Part shown: positions 10,932 to 23,018 of the stretch, piece after piece
Numbering within the stretch: position 1 is the first letter of the stretch
Layout: every line of letters begins with the position of its first letter
From: Ryuthela nishihirai
Taxonomy: Eukaryota > Arthropoda > Arachnida > Araneae > Heptathelidae
Direction of reading: 5' to 3'
NCBI GenBank assembly: GCA_038380435.1
Contig: JAWZYU010000034.1
Location: forward strand, 42,532,901 to 42,596,900
DNA: 64,000 nucleotides
Made by a program: the position numbers and the translations under genes
Notes under the pieces: model-generated
What the model saw: the letters and a program-made list of their open reading frames with translations, nothing else
What the model was told of the DNA's origin: nothing
Database searches by the model: none

Positions 10932-11748
10932 CTTCCGATAGATTGTTTATCTGAATAATATTATTGTTATCTCTCCAAATTATCTTTTAATTTATTCTCT
11001 GAGGGATTTAAAATTATATTTCCTCGCGCCTCATTACGACGAACGTGATAATCTTCTCAAAGACGTAGAAACAACAACAACAAATAACAACCTAGAAAAA
11101 AAAAACGGCGGAATGTGTTGTTTTAGAGCGAATCACGCGGGAATTACTATCAGTAGCTAGGAAGTAAACAATTAATAATTGTAACATTAATATAACAAGA
11201 CCAAAACGTGGAAATAAATTTAGTATTCTCCAGCCAGTCGTTAGTGTTCCGATGCTTATTAGAGACAGTGCCATAACACAAACGCGTGATAATTAGATTT
11301 TGGACATAGTATTACTTCCAAGGGTTCTTTGGAAGAACAAATTTCCGAAGTATGCGAGTTACCTACTGTTTGGAATAATTAAAGAAACATCGAAAAATAT
11401 AAGAAGCGATAGAGAGAGAGAGAGGTTTCGAAGAGTAAAGGCTGCTTTACAATTAAAATCAGCTTCCCCACCTGGTGGTTATTAGATTATAGAAGAATAT
11501 GAAATGGCTGGGATATGAGCTACCTAACGACCAGGAGATATAATAAATTCTCTCTTGTGCATCAAAAGCTGTTCCTAATGGTATGTAAAAATGGTCCAAA
11601 TATGCGGAAGGAGTAATACCTACCTCGTGAAATTGGCTTGTGTTGGTGACGTAGTGAAGTTCGGTGGTTTGGTTTTAATCACCATGTTGCATCGCTTCTC
11701 TGTCTCTCTGAAGTTGATGACGCAAGTGATGGGAAATAACTAATGCAG
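10932..11748. other. Unique sequence, no gene recognised
   Basis: Only short frames; a short AGAG run near 11410. No known repeat family. Confidence 0.45.
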
Positions 11749-12614
11749 TTGGGTTGGGTTGTTTTACCTCTGAGCGGCACTTTTTTGCACACCATGGGCT
11801 AAATGGTCAGGTCACATGGACCCGAAGGCTCAGAGAATGTTGGGGAGGGGACCCACTGGAACAGCTGTTGGGAGACAGATGGTAGCCTCCCGTCAAGGCC
11901 ATCCAGCGCGTTCTTTAACATTAGGTTGTTTTACCTCTGAGCGGCACTTTTTTGCACACCATGGGCTAAATGGCCAGGTCACATGGACCCCGAAGGCTGA
12001 GAGAAGGTTAAGGGAGGGGACCCACTGGAACAGCTGTTGGGAGACAGATGGTATCCTTCCGTCAAGGCCATCCAGCGTGTTCTTTAACGTTGGGTTATTT
12101 TACCTCTGAACCGCACTTTTTTGCACACCATGAGCTAAATGGCAGGTCACAAGGACCCCAAAGTGTCAAAGAAGGTTAAGGGAGGGGACCCACTGGAACA
12201 GCTGTTGGGAGACAGATGGTAGCCTCCCGTCAAGGCCATCCAGCGTGTTCTTTAACGTTGGATTATTTCACCTCTGAACGGCACTTTTTTTGCACACCAT
12301 GGGCTAAATGGCCAGGTTACATGGACCCCGAATGCTCAGAGAAGGTTGGGGGAGGGGACCCATTGGAACAGCTATTGGGAGACAGATGGTAGCCTCCCGT
12401 CAAGGCCATCCAGAGTGTTCTTTAATGTGCACAGGGTATGGCTCTCCCGCACACGGGGCCACGGCTTAACGTCTCATCCGACCAACGGCGGCCTTTCGAA
12501 GTCCAGCGGTGTCCCCTACTGACCGTGGGCAGGGCGGGGAATTTGGCGGAGATAAATCTGAACGCGGGCCCAGCTGGGACTCGAACCTGGAAACTACAGA
12601 TTACTAACCTGGCG
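11749..12614 (-). mobile_element. SINE-A with four tandem tails, head truncated
   Basis: Tail modules start near 11749, 11925, 12094 and 12261, then the body. The head ends after the anticodon arm (reverse of ATTACTAACCTGGCG), without an A box. Tails differ from each other by scattered substitutions, so they are not freshly duplicated. Confidence 0.88.
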
Positions 12615-12636
12615 TTGGTTAGTGTGTCCCGTTCTC

Positions 12637-12692
12637 CCAACCTTTTCTGAACCTTTCGGGTTCTTGTGACCCGGCATTTAACCTAATGGGTC
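12637..12692 (+). mobile_element. SINE-A tail fragment
   Basis: Short diverged piece of the tail module (CCCAACCTTTTCTGAACC, GTGACCCGGCATTTAACC). Confidence 0.6.
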
Positions 12693-12756
12693 AAAAAAAA
12701 ATCCCACAATTGCATAAATATTTAGACATTTTTACTAGCATAAATATTTAGACATT

Positions 12757-13432
12757 ATTCCCAGGTTCGAGTCCCAACTGGGTTATCGTTGAGATTTGTC
12801 TCCGCAAAACTCCCCGCCCTGCCCACGGTCAGTAGGGGACACCGATGGGCTTGGAAAGACCGCTGTCCGTCGGATGGGACGTTAAGCCGTGGACCCGTGT
12901 GCGGGAGAGCCATACCCTGTGCACGTTAAAGAACACACTTGATGGCATTGACGGAAGGCTACTATCTGTCTCCCAACAGCTGTTCCAGTGGGTCCCCTCC
13001 CCCAACCTTCTCTGAGCCTTCGGTGTCCATGTGACCTGGCCATTTAGCCCATGGTGTTCAAAAACGTCCCGCTCAGAGGTAAAACAACCCAACGTTAAAG
13101 AACACGCTGGATGGCCTTGATGGGAGGCTACCCTCTGTCTCCCAACAGCTGTTCCAATGGGTCCCCTCCCCCAACCTTCTCTGAGCCTTCGGTGTCCATG
13201 TGACCTGCCCATTTAGCCCATAGTGTTCAAAAACGTCCCGCTCAGAGGTAAAACAACCCAACGTTAAAGAACACGCTGGATGGCCTTGATGGGAGGCTAC
13301 CCTCTGTCTCCCAACAGCTGTTCCAGTGGGTCTCCTCCCACAACCTTCTCTGATCTTTCGGGGTCCATGTGACTTGGCCATTTAACCCATGGTGTGCAAA
13401 AAAAGTGCCGCTTAGAGGTAAAATAACCCAAC
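12757..13432 (+). mobile_element. SINE-A, head truncated, three tandem tails
   Basis: Starts at the B box (CCCAGGTTCGAGTCC). Tails at about 12917-13089, 13090-13261 and 13262-13432. The left side holds a 19-bp direct repeat, GCATAAATATTTAGACATT, at 12711-12729 and 12738-12756. Confidence 0.87.
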
Positions 13433-14411
13433 CATTTTGGCAAAGCTTTCGCTTAGCGCTTACAGATTAACGAAATATTTTCCACAGCAGAAAATCTCTT
13501 CCAGTTCCGTTTCTAAGAACACGACTTTTAACATTAACCAAGAAAAGCTCACCTTGTAAATTCTGAGATTTGAAAAGACCCCTGGAGATTTCCTTCCCTG
13601 GGCTTGGGTGGGTATTGGCTATGACTCTTTAAATCTTTCCTCTCTTGTCGTCCGAGATCTTTGCTCCTAACGAATCTCATTTAAATCGTGTCTCATTAGT
13701 GAGTCCTCTTAATTAGCGAGAGGCTAACGAAAAGGAAGCTCCGGACTCGCGCGCTCCTCCCAACCCGCGGGCACGGTATGACTCGTGGCCAGTAATTAGC
13801 AATTAGAGGTGCCGAGACAATGGCTACTAGCAGGCGTCTGACCCTAGCTAGCCAAGGGGGATCGTAGCCAGACGCATGGATTCCCTCGCCGTGGGGGTGT
13901 TGTAGCTACGAACCATTCTCACATCAATCTACTGTTGTCGAGGGTATTTTGAGAAGTTTTCAGATGGATGTTCAGTCAGCCGAGCAGAATGTAATTTGTG
14001 AATTTATCGGGATTTTTTTCTTAGGGGAACTAGTAGTTTCGCTAAATTATGGTGCTGATTAGTAAAAATGAATAATTTCGTGGAAGATGGTGATAATTAA
14101 GCAGGAACTTTGATTATGCGGAAATCGCATATCTGATTTCGAGTGGGGGGGGGGGGATATTATTTAGTGGAAGTGGTTTGTAAATGAAATTAATCGTGCT
14201 TGTGATTAACTGGGTATTAATGCGCAGACTTGATTATCAGGATTAATAATGATGGATTATTTTTTTAAGGGGGTGGATTATAATTAAGGTAATATAAAGG
14301 TAATAACTGGATTCTTGGACCTTCCTCTTCGGTCAATAGGGGTATATCGGTCAGTAGAATTAATTTTTTGGGGGGTTCCAATGGCTTGGACCCCCCTACT
14401 GATGACCCCTA
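13433..14411. other. Unique sequence
   Basis: No repeat family found until the old SINE-A at 14412. Includes the GC-richer block at 13655-13935 annotated separately and a G11 run near 14145. Confidence 0.5.
13655..13935. promoter_or_regulatory. Candidate cis-regulatory block with homeodomain-type sites
   Basis: Unique, GC- and CpG-richer than its surroundings. It contains several TAAT-core motifs close together: CTCATTAGTGAG, CTTAATTAGCGAG and CAGTAATTAGCAATTAGAGG. It also has GCGCGC and CCGCGGGC strings. Such clusters resemble developmental enhancers, but that is inference; AT-rich DNA makes TAAT cores by chance. Confidence 0.25.
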
Positions 14412-14665
14412 TTTTCCGATGGGCTTGGAAAGGCCGCCATCTGTAGGATGGGACGTTAAGCCAGGGTCCCGTGTGCGGGAGAGCCATACTCTGTGCACCT
14501 TGAAGAACACACTGGATGGTCCTGATGAGAGGAAACCACCTGTCTCCTAACATCTGTCCAGTGAGTCTCCCCCCACCTTCTATGAGTGCTAGGGGCTTTG
14601 TAACCTGGTCATTTAGCCCATTGTGCGCAAAAAAGTGATGCTCAAAGCTAAAATAACCAATTCAA
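14412..14665 (+). mobile_element. Old SINE-A, head missing
   Basis: Body from GATGGGCTTGGAAAGGCC through a diverged single tail ending AAAATAACC. Markedly more substituted than other copies. Confidence 0.75.
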
Positions 14666-14739
14666 AATTTCATAATGATGAATTATTGTCCTGGAATATG
14701 TTATAGATTGCAACCTTGATTACTTGACTTCGTTGATAT

Positions 14740-14815
14740 CGTTGAGATTTGTCTCCGCAAAACTCCCCGCCCTGCCCACGGTCAGTAGGGGACACCGATG
14801 GGCTTGGAAAGATCA
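14740..14815 (+). mobile_element. SINE-A body fragment seeding a minisatellite
   Basis: Reads GTTGAGATTTGTCTCCGC through AGTAGGGGACACCGATGGGC. Instead of continuing into the rest of the body it runs into the array at 14793-17821. Confidence 0.88.
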
Positions 14816-17800
14816 AATGTGAAAAATGAAAGACCCAAAGGCTTGGAAAGACCACCGATGGGCTTGGAAAGACCAAAACTGAAAAATGAAAGACCGAAAG
14901 GCTTGGAAAGACCAAAAATGAAAAATGAAAGACACAAAAGGCTTGGAAAGACCACCGATGGGCTTGGAAAGACCAAAAATGAAGACCGAAAGGCTTGGAA
15001 AGACCAAAAATGAAAAATGAAAGACCGAAAGGCTTGGAAAGACCACCGATGGGCTTGGAAAGACCAAAAATGAAAGACCGAAAGGCTTGGAAAGACCAAA
15101 AATGAAAAATGAAAGACCGAAAGGCTTGGAAAGACCACCGATGGGCTTGGAAAGACCAAAACTGAAAAATGAAAGACCGAAAGGCTTGGAAAGACCAAAA
15201 ATGAAAGACCGAAAGGCTTGGAAAGACCAAAAATGAAAAATGAAAGACCGAAAGGCTTGGAAAGACCACCGATTAGCTTGGAAAGACCAAAAATGAAAGA
15301 CCGAAAGGCTTGGAACGACCAAAAATGAAAAATGAAAGACCGAAAGGCTTGGAAAGACCACCGATGGGCTTGGAAAGACCAAAAATGAAAGACCGAAAGG
15401 CTTGGAACGACCAAAAATGAAAAATGAAAGACCGAAAGGCTTGGAAAGACCACCGATGGGCTTGGAAAGACCAAAAATGAAAAATGAAAGACCGAAAGGC
15501 TTGGAAAGACCACCGATGGGCTTGGAAAGACCAAAAATGAAAAATGAAAGACCGAAAGGCTTGGAAAGACCACCGATGGGCTTGGAAAGACCAAAAATGA
15601 AAGACCGAAAGGCTTGGAAAGACCACCGATGGGCTTGGAAAGACCGAAAGGCTTGGAAAGACCAAAAACGAAAAATGAAAGACCGAAAGGCTTGGAAAGA
15701 CCACCGATGGGCTCGGAAAGATCAAAAATGAAAAATGAAAGACCGAAAGGCTTGGAAAGACCAAAAATGAAAGACCGAAAGGCTTGGAAAGACCAAAAAT
15801 GAAAAATGAAAGACCGAAAGGCTTGGAAAGACCACCGATGGGCTTGGAAAGACAAAAAACGAAAAATGAAAGACCGAAAGGCTTGGAAAGACCACCGATG
15901 GGCTCGGAAAGATCAAAAATGAAAAATGAAAGACCGAAAGGCTTGGAAAGACCAAAAATGAAAGACCGAAAGGCTTGGAAAGACCAAAAATGAAAAATGA
16001 AAGACCGAAAGGCTTGGAAAGACCACCGATGGGCTTGGAAAGACCAAAAATGAAAAATGAAAGACCGAAAGGCTTGGAAAGACCACCGATGGGCTTGGAA
16101 AGACCAAAAATGAAAAACGAAAGGCCGAAAGGCTTGGAAAGACCAAAAATGAAAGACCGAAAGGCTTGGAAAGACCAAAAATGAAAAGTGAAAGACCGAA
16201 AGGCTTGGAAAGACCACCGATGGGCTTGGAAAGACCAAAAATGAAAGACCGAAAGGCTTGGAAAGACCAAAAATGAAAAATGAAAGACCGAAAGGCTTGG
16301 AAAGACCACCGATGGGCTTGGAAAGACAAAAAATGAAAAATGAAAGACCGAAAGGCTTGGAAAGACCACCGATGGGCTTGGAAAGACCAAAAATGAAAAA
16401 TGAAAGACCGAAAGGCTTGGAAAGACCACCGATGGGCTTGGAAAGACCAAAAATGAAAGACCGAAAGGCTTGGAAAGACCACCGATGGGCTCGGAAAGAT
16501 CAAAAATGAAAAATGAAAGACCGAAAGGCTTGGAAAGACCGAAAGGCTTGGAAAGACCAAAAATGAAAGACCGAAAGGCTTGGAAAGACCAAAAACGAAA
16601 AATGAAAGACCGAAAGGCTTGGAAAGACCACCGATGGGCTCGGAAAGATCAAAAATGAAAAATGAAAGACCGAAAGGCTTGGAAAGACCGAAAGGCTTGG
16701 AAAGACCAAAAATGAAAGACCGAAAGGCTTGGAAAGACCAAAAACGAAAAATGAAAGACCGAAAGGCTTGGAAAGACCACCGATGGGCTTGGAAAGACAA
16801 AAAATGAAAAATGAAAGACCGAAAGGCTTGGAAAGACCACCGATGGGCTTGGAAAGACCAAAAATGAAAAACGAAAGGCCGAAAGGCTTGGAAAGACCAA
16901 AAATGAAAGACCGAAAGGCTTGGAAAGACCAAAAATGAAAAGTGAAAGACCGAAAGGCTTGGAAAGACCACCGATGGGCTTGGAAAGACCAAAAATGAAA
17001 GACCGAAAGGCTTGGAAAGACCAAAAATGAAAAATGCAAGACCGAAAGGCTTGGAAAGACCACCGATGAGCTCGGAAAGATCAAAAATGAAAAATGAAAG
17101 ACCGAAAGGCTTGGAAAGACCACCGATGGGCTTGGAAAGACAAAAAATGAAAAATGAAAGACCGAAAGGCTTGGAAAGACCACCGATGGGCTTGGAAAGA
17201 CCAAAAATGAAAAATGAAAGATCGAAAGGCTTCGAAAGACCACCGATGGGCTTGGAAAGACCAAAAATGAAAAATGAAAGACCGAAAGGATTGGAAAGAC
17301 CACCGATGGGCTTGGAAAGACCAAAAAATGAAAAATGAAAGACCGAAAGGCTTGGAAAGACCACCGATGGGCTTGGAAAGACCAAAAATGAAAAATGAAA
17401 GACCGAAAGGCTTGGAAAGACCACCGATGGGCTTGGAAAGACCAAATATGAAAAATGAAAGACCGAAAGGCTTGGAAAAACGACCGATGGGCTTGGAAAG
17501 ACCAAAAATGAAAAATGAAAGACCAAAAGGCTTGGAAAGACCACCGATGGGCTTGGAAAGACCAAAAATGGGAAATGAAAGACCGAAAGGCTTGGAAAGA
17601 CCACCGATGGGCTTGGAAAGACCAAAAATGGAAAATAAAAGACCGAAAGGCTTGAAAAGACCACCGATGGGCTTGGAAAGACCAAATATGAAAAATGAAA
17701 GACCGAAAGGCTTGGAAAGACCACCGATGGGCTTGGAAAGACCAAAAATGAAAAATGAAAGACCCAAAGGCTTGGAAAGACCAAATATGAAAAATGAAAG

Positions 17801-17821
17801 ACCGAAAGGCTTGGAAAGACC
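14793..17821. repeat. 60-bp composite minisatellite derived from SINE-A
   Basis: About 3.0 kb of tandem units. The full unit is 60 bp and made of three blocks sharing CTTGGAAAGACC: an 18-bp block (GACCGAAAGGCTTGGAAA), a 21-bp block (GACCACCGATGGGCTTGGAAA) and a 21-bp block (GACCAAAAATGAAAAATGAAA). Units with missing blocks alternate with full units, especially at 15000-16950. The right part (17100-17760) is the most regular 60-bp array. The block ACCGATGGGCTTGGAAAG is identical to the SINE-A body. Because block lengths are multiples of three, long open frames occur on both strands (about 650 codons on minus). I regard these as by-products, not genes. Confidence 0.95.
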
Positions 17822-17834
17822 ATGGGAAGACCGG

Positions 17835-18193
17835 CGCTGTTTTGCACAGAATGGGCCAAATGGCCAGGTCACATGGACCCCGAAGGCTCAGAGAAGGTTG
17901 GGGGAGAGGACCCACTGGAACAGCTGTTGGGAAACAGATGGTAGCCTCCCGTCAAGGCCATCCAGCGTGTTCTTCAACGTGCACAGGGTATGGCTCTTCC
18001 GCACACGGGGACAAGGCTTAACGTCCCATCCGACGGACGGCGGCCTTTCCAAGCCCATCGGTGTCCCCTACTGACCGTGGGCAGGGTGGGGAATTTGGCG
18101 GAGATAAATCTCAACGCTGACCCAGCTGGGACTCGAACCTGAGAACTACAGATTACGAGTCTGGCGCGCTACCGACTGAGCCACCCCGGCCCC
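17835..18193 (-). mobile_element. SINE-A, single tail, right border of minisatellite
   Basis: Almost complete reverse-oriented copy with A and B boxes. The end of its tail is replaced by array sequence. It faces the plus-oriented fragment at 14740, so the array lies between inverted SINE-A copies. Confidence 0.9.
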
Positions 18194-18299
18194 AACATTC
18201 TAGGATTCATCCTCAAGCATTAATGGCAAATATTAAAGCCAGCTTTAGAAAATTACCAAGTAGCGCAATTATGTTTTTTTTTTCAGAATTCCTCAAGTA

Positions 18300-19354
18300 C
18301 AGTCGCTCAAAAAATATTCCAACACTACGGTCGATTGCAAAATTAAAAAATTTAAAAAATCTGGCAACGTTTTTTTTAGAAATTAGTGATCTGGCAACCT
18401 TCGTATCACGTGACACGAAGGATGCCAGATATTTTTTCTAAATTCTGTAATCAACCGTAGAGTTCGGATATTTTTTAATATATATAATGCGTATGAATAT
18501 ATAATGCAATGAATATTGAGCGTGTGCAGTTACCGTTCACAGCAAACTGGAGCGGTTGCGGTTAATGTTCACAGCACATTGGATCGTGTGAGCTCACAAA
18601 AACCTGGATCGTGTGGGCCCACTCACAGAAATATTGAGCGTGTGCAGTTACCGTTCACAGCAAACTGGAGCGGTTGCGGTTAATGTTCACAGCACATTGG
18701 ATCGTGTGAGCTCACAAAGACCTGGATCGTGTGGGCTCACTCACGGAAATATTGAGCGTGTGCAGTTACCGTTCACAGCAAACTGGAGCGGTTGCGGTTA
18801 ATGTTCACAACACATTGGATCGTGTGAGCTCACAAAAACCTGGATCGTGTGGGCCTACTCACAGAAATATTGAGCGTGTGCAGTTACCGTTCACAGCAAA
18901 TTGGAGCGGTTGTGGTTAATGTTCACAGCACATTGGATCGTGTGAGCTCACAAAGACCTGGATCGTGTGGGCTCACTCACGGAAATATTGAGCGTGTGCA
19001 GTTACCGTTCACAGCAAACTGGAGCGGTTGCGGTTAATGTTCACAACACATTGGATCGTGTGAGCTCACAAAAACCTGGATCGTGTGGGCCTACTCACAG
19101 AAATATTGAGCGTGTGCAGTTACCGTTCACAGCAAATTGGAGCGTGTGCAGTAACTGCACACGCTCCAGTTTGCTGTGAACGGTAACTGGAGCGTGTACA
19201 GTTGCTTTACACGCTCCAGATATTTTTCCTGAATTCTGTAATCACGTGACACGAAAGTTGCCAGATAACTTATTTCTAAAAAAAAAACTTTGCCAGATAT
19301 TTTTTCTGAATTCTGTAATCAATTATAATGTTCGGATACTTTTTTGAGCGACTG
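18300..19354. mobile_element. Foldback MITE with a long 118-bp repeat insert, TA-flanked
   Basis: TA dinucleotides at 18298-18299 and 19355-19356 flank inverted termini (CAGTCGCTCAAAAAATATTC and, at the right, TTTTTTGAGCGACTG). Inside lie a partial palindrome with TCACGTGACACG near 18410, the 118-bp array, an inverted GTGCAGTAACTGCAC segment and the second arm. No coding capacity. Confidence 0.9.
18516..19150. repeat. 118-bp tandem repeat inside MITE
   Basis: About 5.4 units of 118 bp beginning GAGCGTGTGCAGTTACCG. Units alternate between two subtypes (CTCACTCACGGAAATATT and CTACTCACAGAAATATT), pointing to a 236-bp higher-order unit. The same repeat occurs inside the MITEs at 7453 and 38237. 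Confidence 0.93.
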
Positions 19355-19356
19355 TA

Positions 19357-20419
19357 CAGATAACTTTTAGAAGCAAACAATTAATCTCTTCGCAATTTCC
19401 ACAGAGGTTGAAATCTAGTTATTAATGAAATATGAGCTTATTTGAAGCGAGGTTAGCTATATCGTTTGATGAGCCAGGCAAATCAGCATGGAGTCTCAAT
19501 GTCAAAGCTCCCATCCCAGATGACATATTAACCAGATATCTAAGAAATAAATTAATAATTAAGATTTCTTTAATCAATTTCCGGAAATGATAATTGTGTA
19601 ACTGAAAACAAACCACAGTTCATATATTAAAATTTATGTTTTGCTGTACATTAAACACATTAACTATTACAGAAGGTTAAAACACAACTCAACAACAGAT
19701 AAACTTGAATTAAATAAGAATAACAGACACATCATTTAATCAAAGATAATTTGTCTTATTGATCGTTTACTGTTTATGCTTATTTCATCTAAAAGACCAT
19801 CATTGAAGCGTTCTGAGACAGTATTTATAAAATATCGAGAATTTACATTTAACGATAATCACGTGACTACTCCGTGAGGACGTATAGCTGCAGTTTAGAA
19901 CTGGCATGTTTCAAAATTCAGAGGCAGCGATATATTTCCCTAAAATTCATTGGCTATTAAAATACTAATTAAAGAATTCGTAGCCTAACTCGGTTATAGT
20001 TCAACTAATAAATTAATATCTTCTGAAGGGAAAACGCCTTTGGAAGATGTGACTTCAGTTAACATGAAGTTCGGAAAAGATGACATGGATCTTTCGCCAA
20101 TAATTAAATGGTCTCTGAGACCTCAGAAATTTAAAGTTACTACAAATGAGATACTAGAAGTCAATTTTATTACTCTGTCTTAATTAATTAAGAAGAGGAA
20201 GTAAGTGTGTTGAGAATTTTCTCCGAACGAATATATTCCTAATGAAATGTGTGGATAATTTAATCTGTGATGTTATTTATTCAGCATTCTATCTTTTCAT
20301 CGGAGTTTTCAAACTTGTAACTTTGCTGTTTTTCTGAAAATTTTCGATTTTTACCTTTATTAGGTTATCGACGACAAAATTACGCAATATAAAATATGAG
20401 AGTTGTTGATTGCGTGATA
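19357..20419. other. AT-rich unique sequence
   Basis: No gene or repeat recognised. Confidence 0.5.
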
Positions 20420-22733
20420 CAGTCGCTCGAAAAAGTATCCGAACGCTGTGGTTGATTGCAGAATTCATAAAAAAGTATCTGGCGACGATTTTTTTTTTTA
20501 GAAATTAGGGATCTGGCAACCTTCGTGTACCGAACACTATGGTTGATTACAGAATTCAGAAAACATATCTGGCAACAATTTTTTTTTTAGAAATTAGTGA
20601 TGTGGCAATCTTCGTTTACCGAACACTATGGTTGATTACAGAATTCAGAAAACATATCTGGCAACAATTTTTTTTTTAGAAATTAGTGATGTGGCAATCT
20701 TCGTTTACCGAACACTATGGTTGATTACAGAATTCAGAAAACATATCTGGCAACAATTTTTTTTTTAGAAATTAGTGATGTGGCAATCTTCGTTTACCGA
20801 ACACTATGGTTGATTACGGAATTCAGAAAACATATCTGGCAACGATTTTTTTTTTAGAAATTAGTGATCTGGCAACCTTCGTGTACCGAACACTATGGTT
20901 GATTACAGAATTCAGGAAAAATATCTGGCAACGATTTTATTTTGGAAATTAGTGATCTGGCAACCTTCGTGTACCGAACACTATGGTTGATTACAGAATT
21001 CAGGAAAATATTTGGCAACGAATTTTATTTTTTATTTTTTTTTTTTTATTTTTTTTTATTAGGTATCTGGCAACCTTCGTGTACCGAACACTATGGTTGA
21101 TTACAGAATTCAGGAAAAATATCTGGCAACGATTTTTTTTTTTGAAATCAGGTATCTGGCAACCTTCGTGTACCGAACACTATGGTTGATTACAGAATTC
21201 AGGAAAAATATCTGGCAACGATTTATTTTTTAGAAATTAGTGATCTGGCAACCTTCGTGTACCGAACACTATGATTGATTACAGAATTCAGGAAAAATAT
21301 CTGGCAACGATTTTTTTTAGAAATTAGGGATCTGGCAACCTTCGTGTACCGAACACTGTGGTTGATTACAGAATTCAGGAAAAATATCTGGCAACGATTT
21401 TTTTTTAGAAATTAGTGATCTGGCAACCTTCGTGTACCGAACACTATGGTTGATTACAGAATTCAGGAAAATATTTGGCAACGAATTTTATTTTTTATTT
21501 TTTTTTTTTATTTTTTTTTATTAGGTATCTGGCAACCTTCGTGTACCGAACACTATGGTTGATTACAGAATTCAGGAAAAATATCTGGCAACGATTTTTT
21601 TTTTAGAAATTAGTGATGTGGCAATCTTCGTTTACCGAACACTATGGTTGATTACAGAATTCAGAAAACATATCTGGCAACAATTTTTTTTTTAGAAATT
21701 AGTGATGTGGCAATCTTCGTTTACCGAACACTATGGTTGATTACAGAATTCAGAAAACATATCTGGCAACGATTTTTTTTTTAGAAATTAGTGATCTGGC
21801 AACCTTCGTGTACCGAACACTATGGTTGATTACGGAATTCAGAAAACATATCTGGCAACGATTTTTTTTTTAGAAATTAGTGATCTGGCAACCTTCGTGT
21901 ACCGAATACTATGGTTGATTACAGAATTCAGGAAAAATATCTGGCAACGATTTTTTTTTGGAAATTAGTGATCTGGCAACCTTCGTGTACCGAACACTAT
22001 GGTTGATTACAGAATTCAGGAAAATATTTGGCAACGAATTTTATTTTTTATTTTTTTTTTTTATTTTTTTTTATTAGGTATCTGGCAACCTTCGTGTACC
22101 GAACACTATGGTTGATTACAGAATTCAGGAAAAATATCTGGCAACGATTTTTTTTTTTGAAATTAGGTATCTGGCAACCTTCGTGTACCGGACACTATGG
22201 TTGATTACAGAATTCAGGAAAAATATCTGGCAACGATTTATTTTTTAGAAATTAGTGATCTGGCAACCTTCGTGTACCGAACACTATGATTGATTACAGA
22301 ATTCAGGAAAAATATCTGGCAACGATTTTTTTTAGAAATTAGGGATCTGGCAACCTTCGTGTACCGAACACTGTGGTTGATTACAGAATTCAGGAAAAAT
22401 ATCTGGCAACGATTTTTTTTTAGAAATTAGTGATCTGGCAACCTTCGTGTACCGAACACTATGGTTGATTACAGAATTCAGGAAAATATTTGGCAACGAA
22501 TTTTATTTTTTATTTTTTTTTTTTTATTTTTTTTATTAGGTATCTGGCAACCTTCGTGTACCGAACACTATGGTTGATTACAGAATTCAGGAAAAATATC
22601 TGGCAACGATTTTTTTTTTAGAAATTAGTGATCTGGCAACCTTCGTGTACCGAACACTATGGTTGATTGCAGAATTCAGGAAAAATATCTGTCAACGATT
22701 ATTTTTAGAAATTAGAGATCTGGCAACCTACCT
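20420..22733. repeat. 89-bp tandem array built from half a MITE
   Basis: Begins with a MITE terminus (CAGTCGCTCGAAAAAGTATC at 20420). It then repeats about 26 times a unit of roughly 89 bp, made of the MITE left arm: GGTTGATTACAGAATTCAGG, ATATCTGGCAACGATTT, AGAAATTAGTGATCTGGC, AACCTTCGTGTACCGAACAC. Unit-specific variants recur about 1015 bp apart (for example CTATGATTGATT at 21269 and 22284), so a block of several units was itself duplicated. T-rich expanded units recur near 21020, 21485, 22035 and 22500. No right MITE terminus is found; the array ends in a SINE-A fragment. Confidence 0.93.
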
Positions 22734-23018
22734 AAATGGCCAGGCCACATGAACCCCGAAGGCTCAGAGAAGGTTGGAGGAGGGGACCCACTGGAACAGC
22801 TGTTGGGAGACAGATGGTAGCCTCCCGTCAAGGCCATCCAGCGTGTTCTTTAACGTTCACAGGGTATGGCTCTCCCGTACACGGGGCCACGGCTTAACGT
22901 CCCATCCGACGGACGGGGGCCTTTCCAAGCCCATCGGTGTCCCCTACTGACCGTTGGCAGGGGAGGTGGAATTTTGCGGAGATAAATCTCAACGCTGACC
23001 CAGCTGGGACTCGAACCC
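22734..23018 (-). mobile_element. SINE-A, both ends truncated
   Basis: Starts inside the tail (CTAAATGGCCAGGCC) directly after the MITE array and ends at the B box (reverse of GGTTCGAGTCC). Confidence 0.87.

Noticed and set aside
14670..17915. Many long open frames on both strands, up to about 650 codons
   Set aside because: They fall entirely in a minisatellite whose block lengths are multiples of three. They lack any domain and overlap in several frames at once.
18613..19179. Four overlapping 62-codon frames starting every 118 bp
   Set aside because: They are translations of the 118-bp repeat; no independent evidence of coding.
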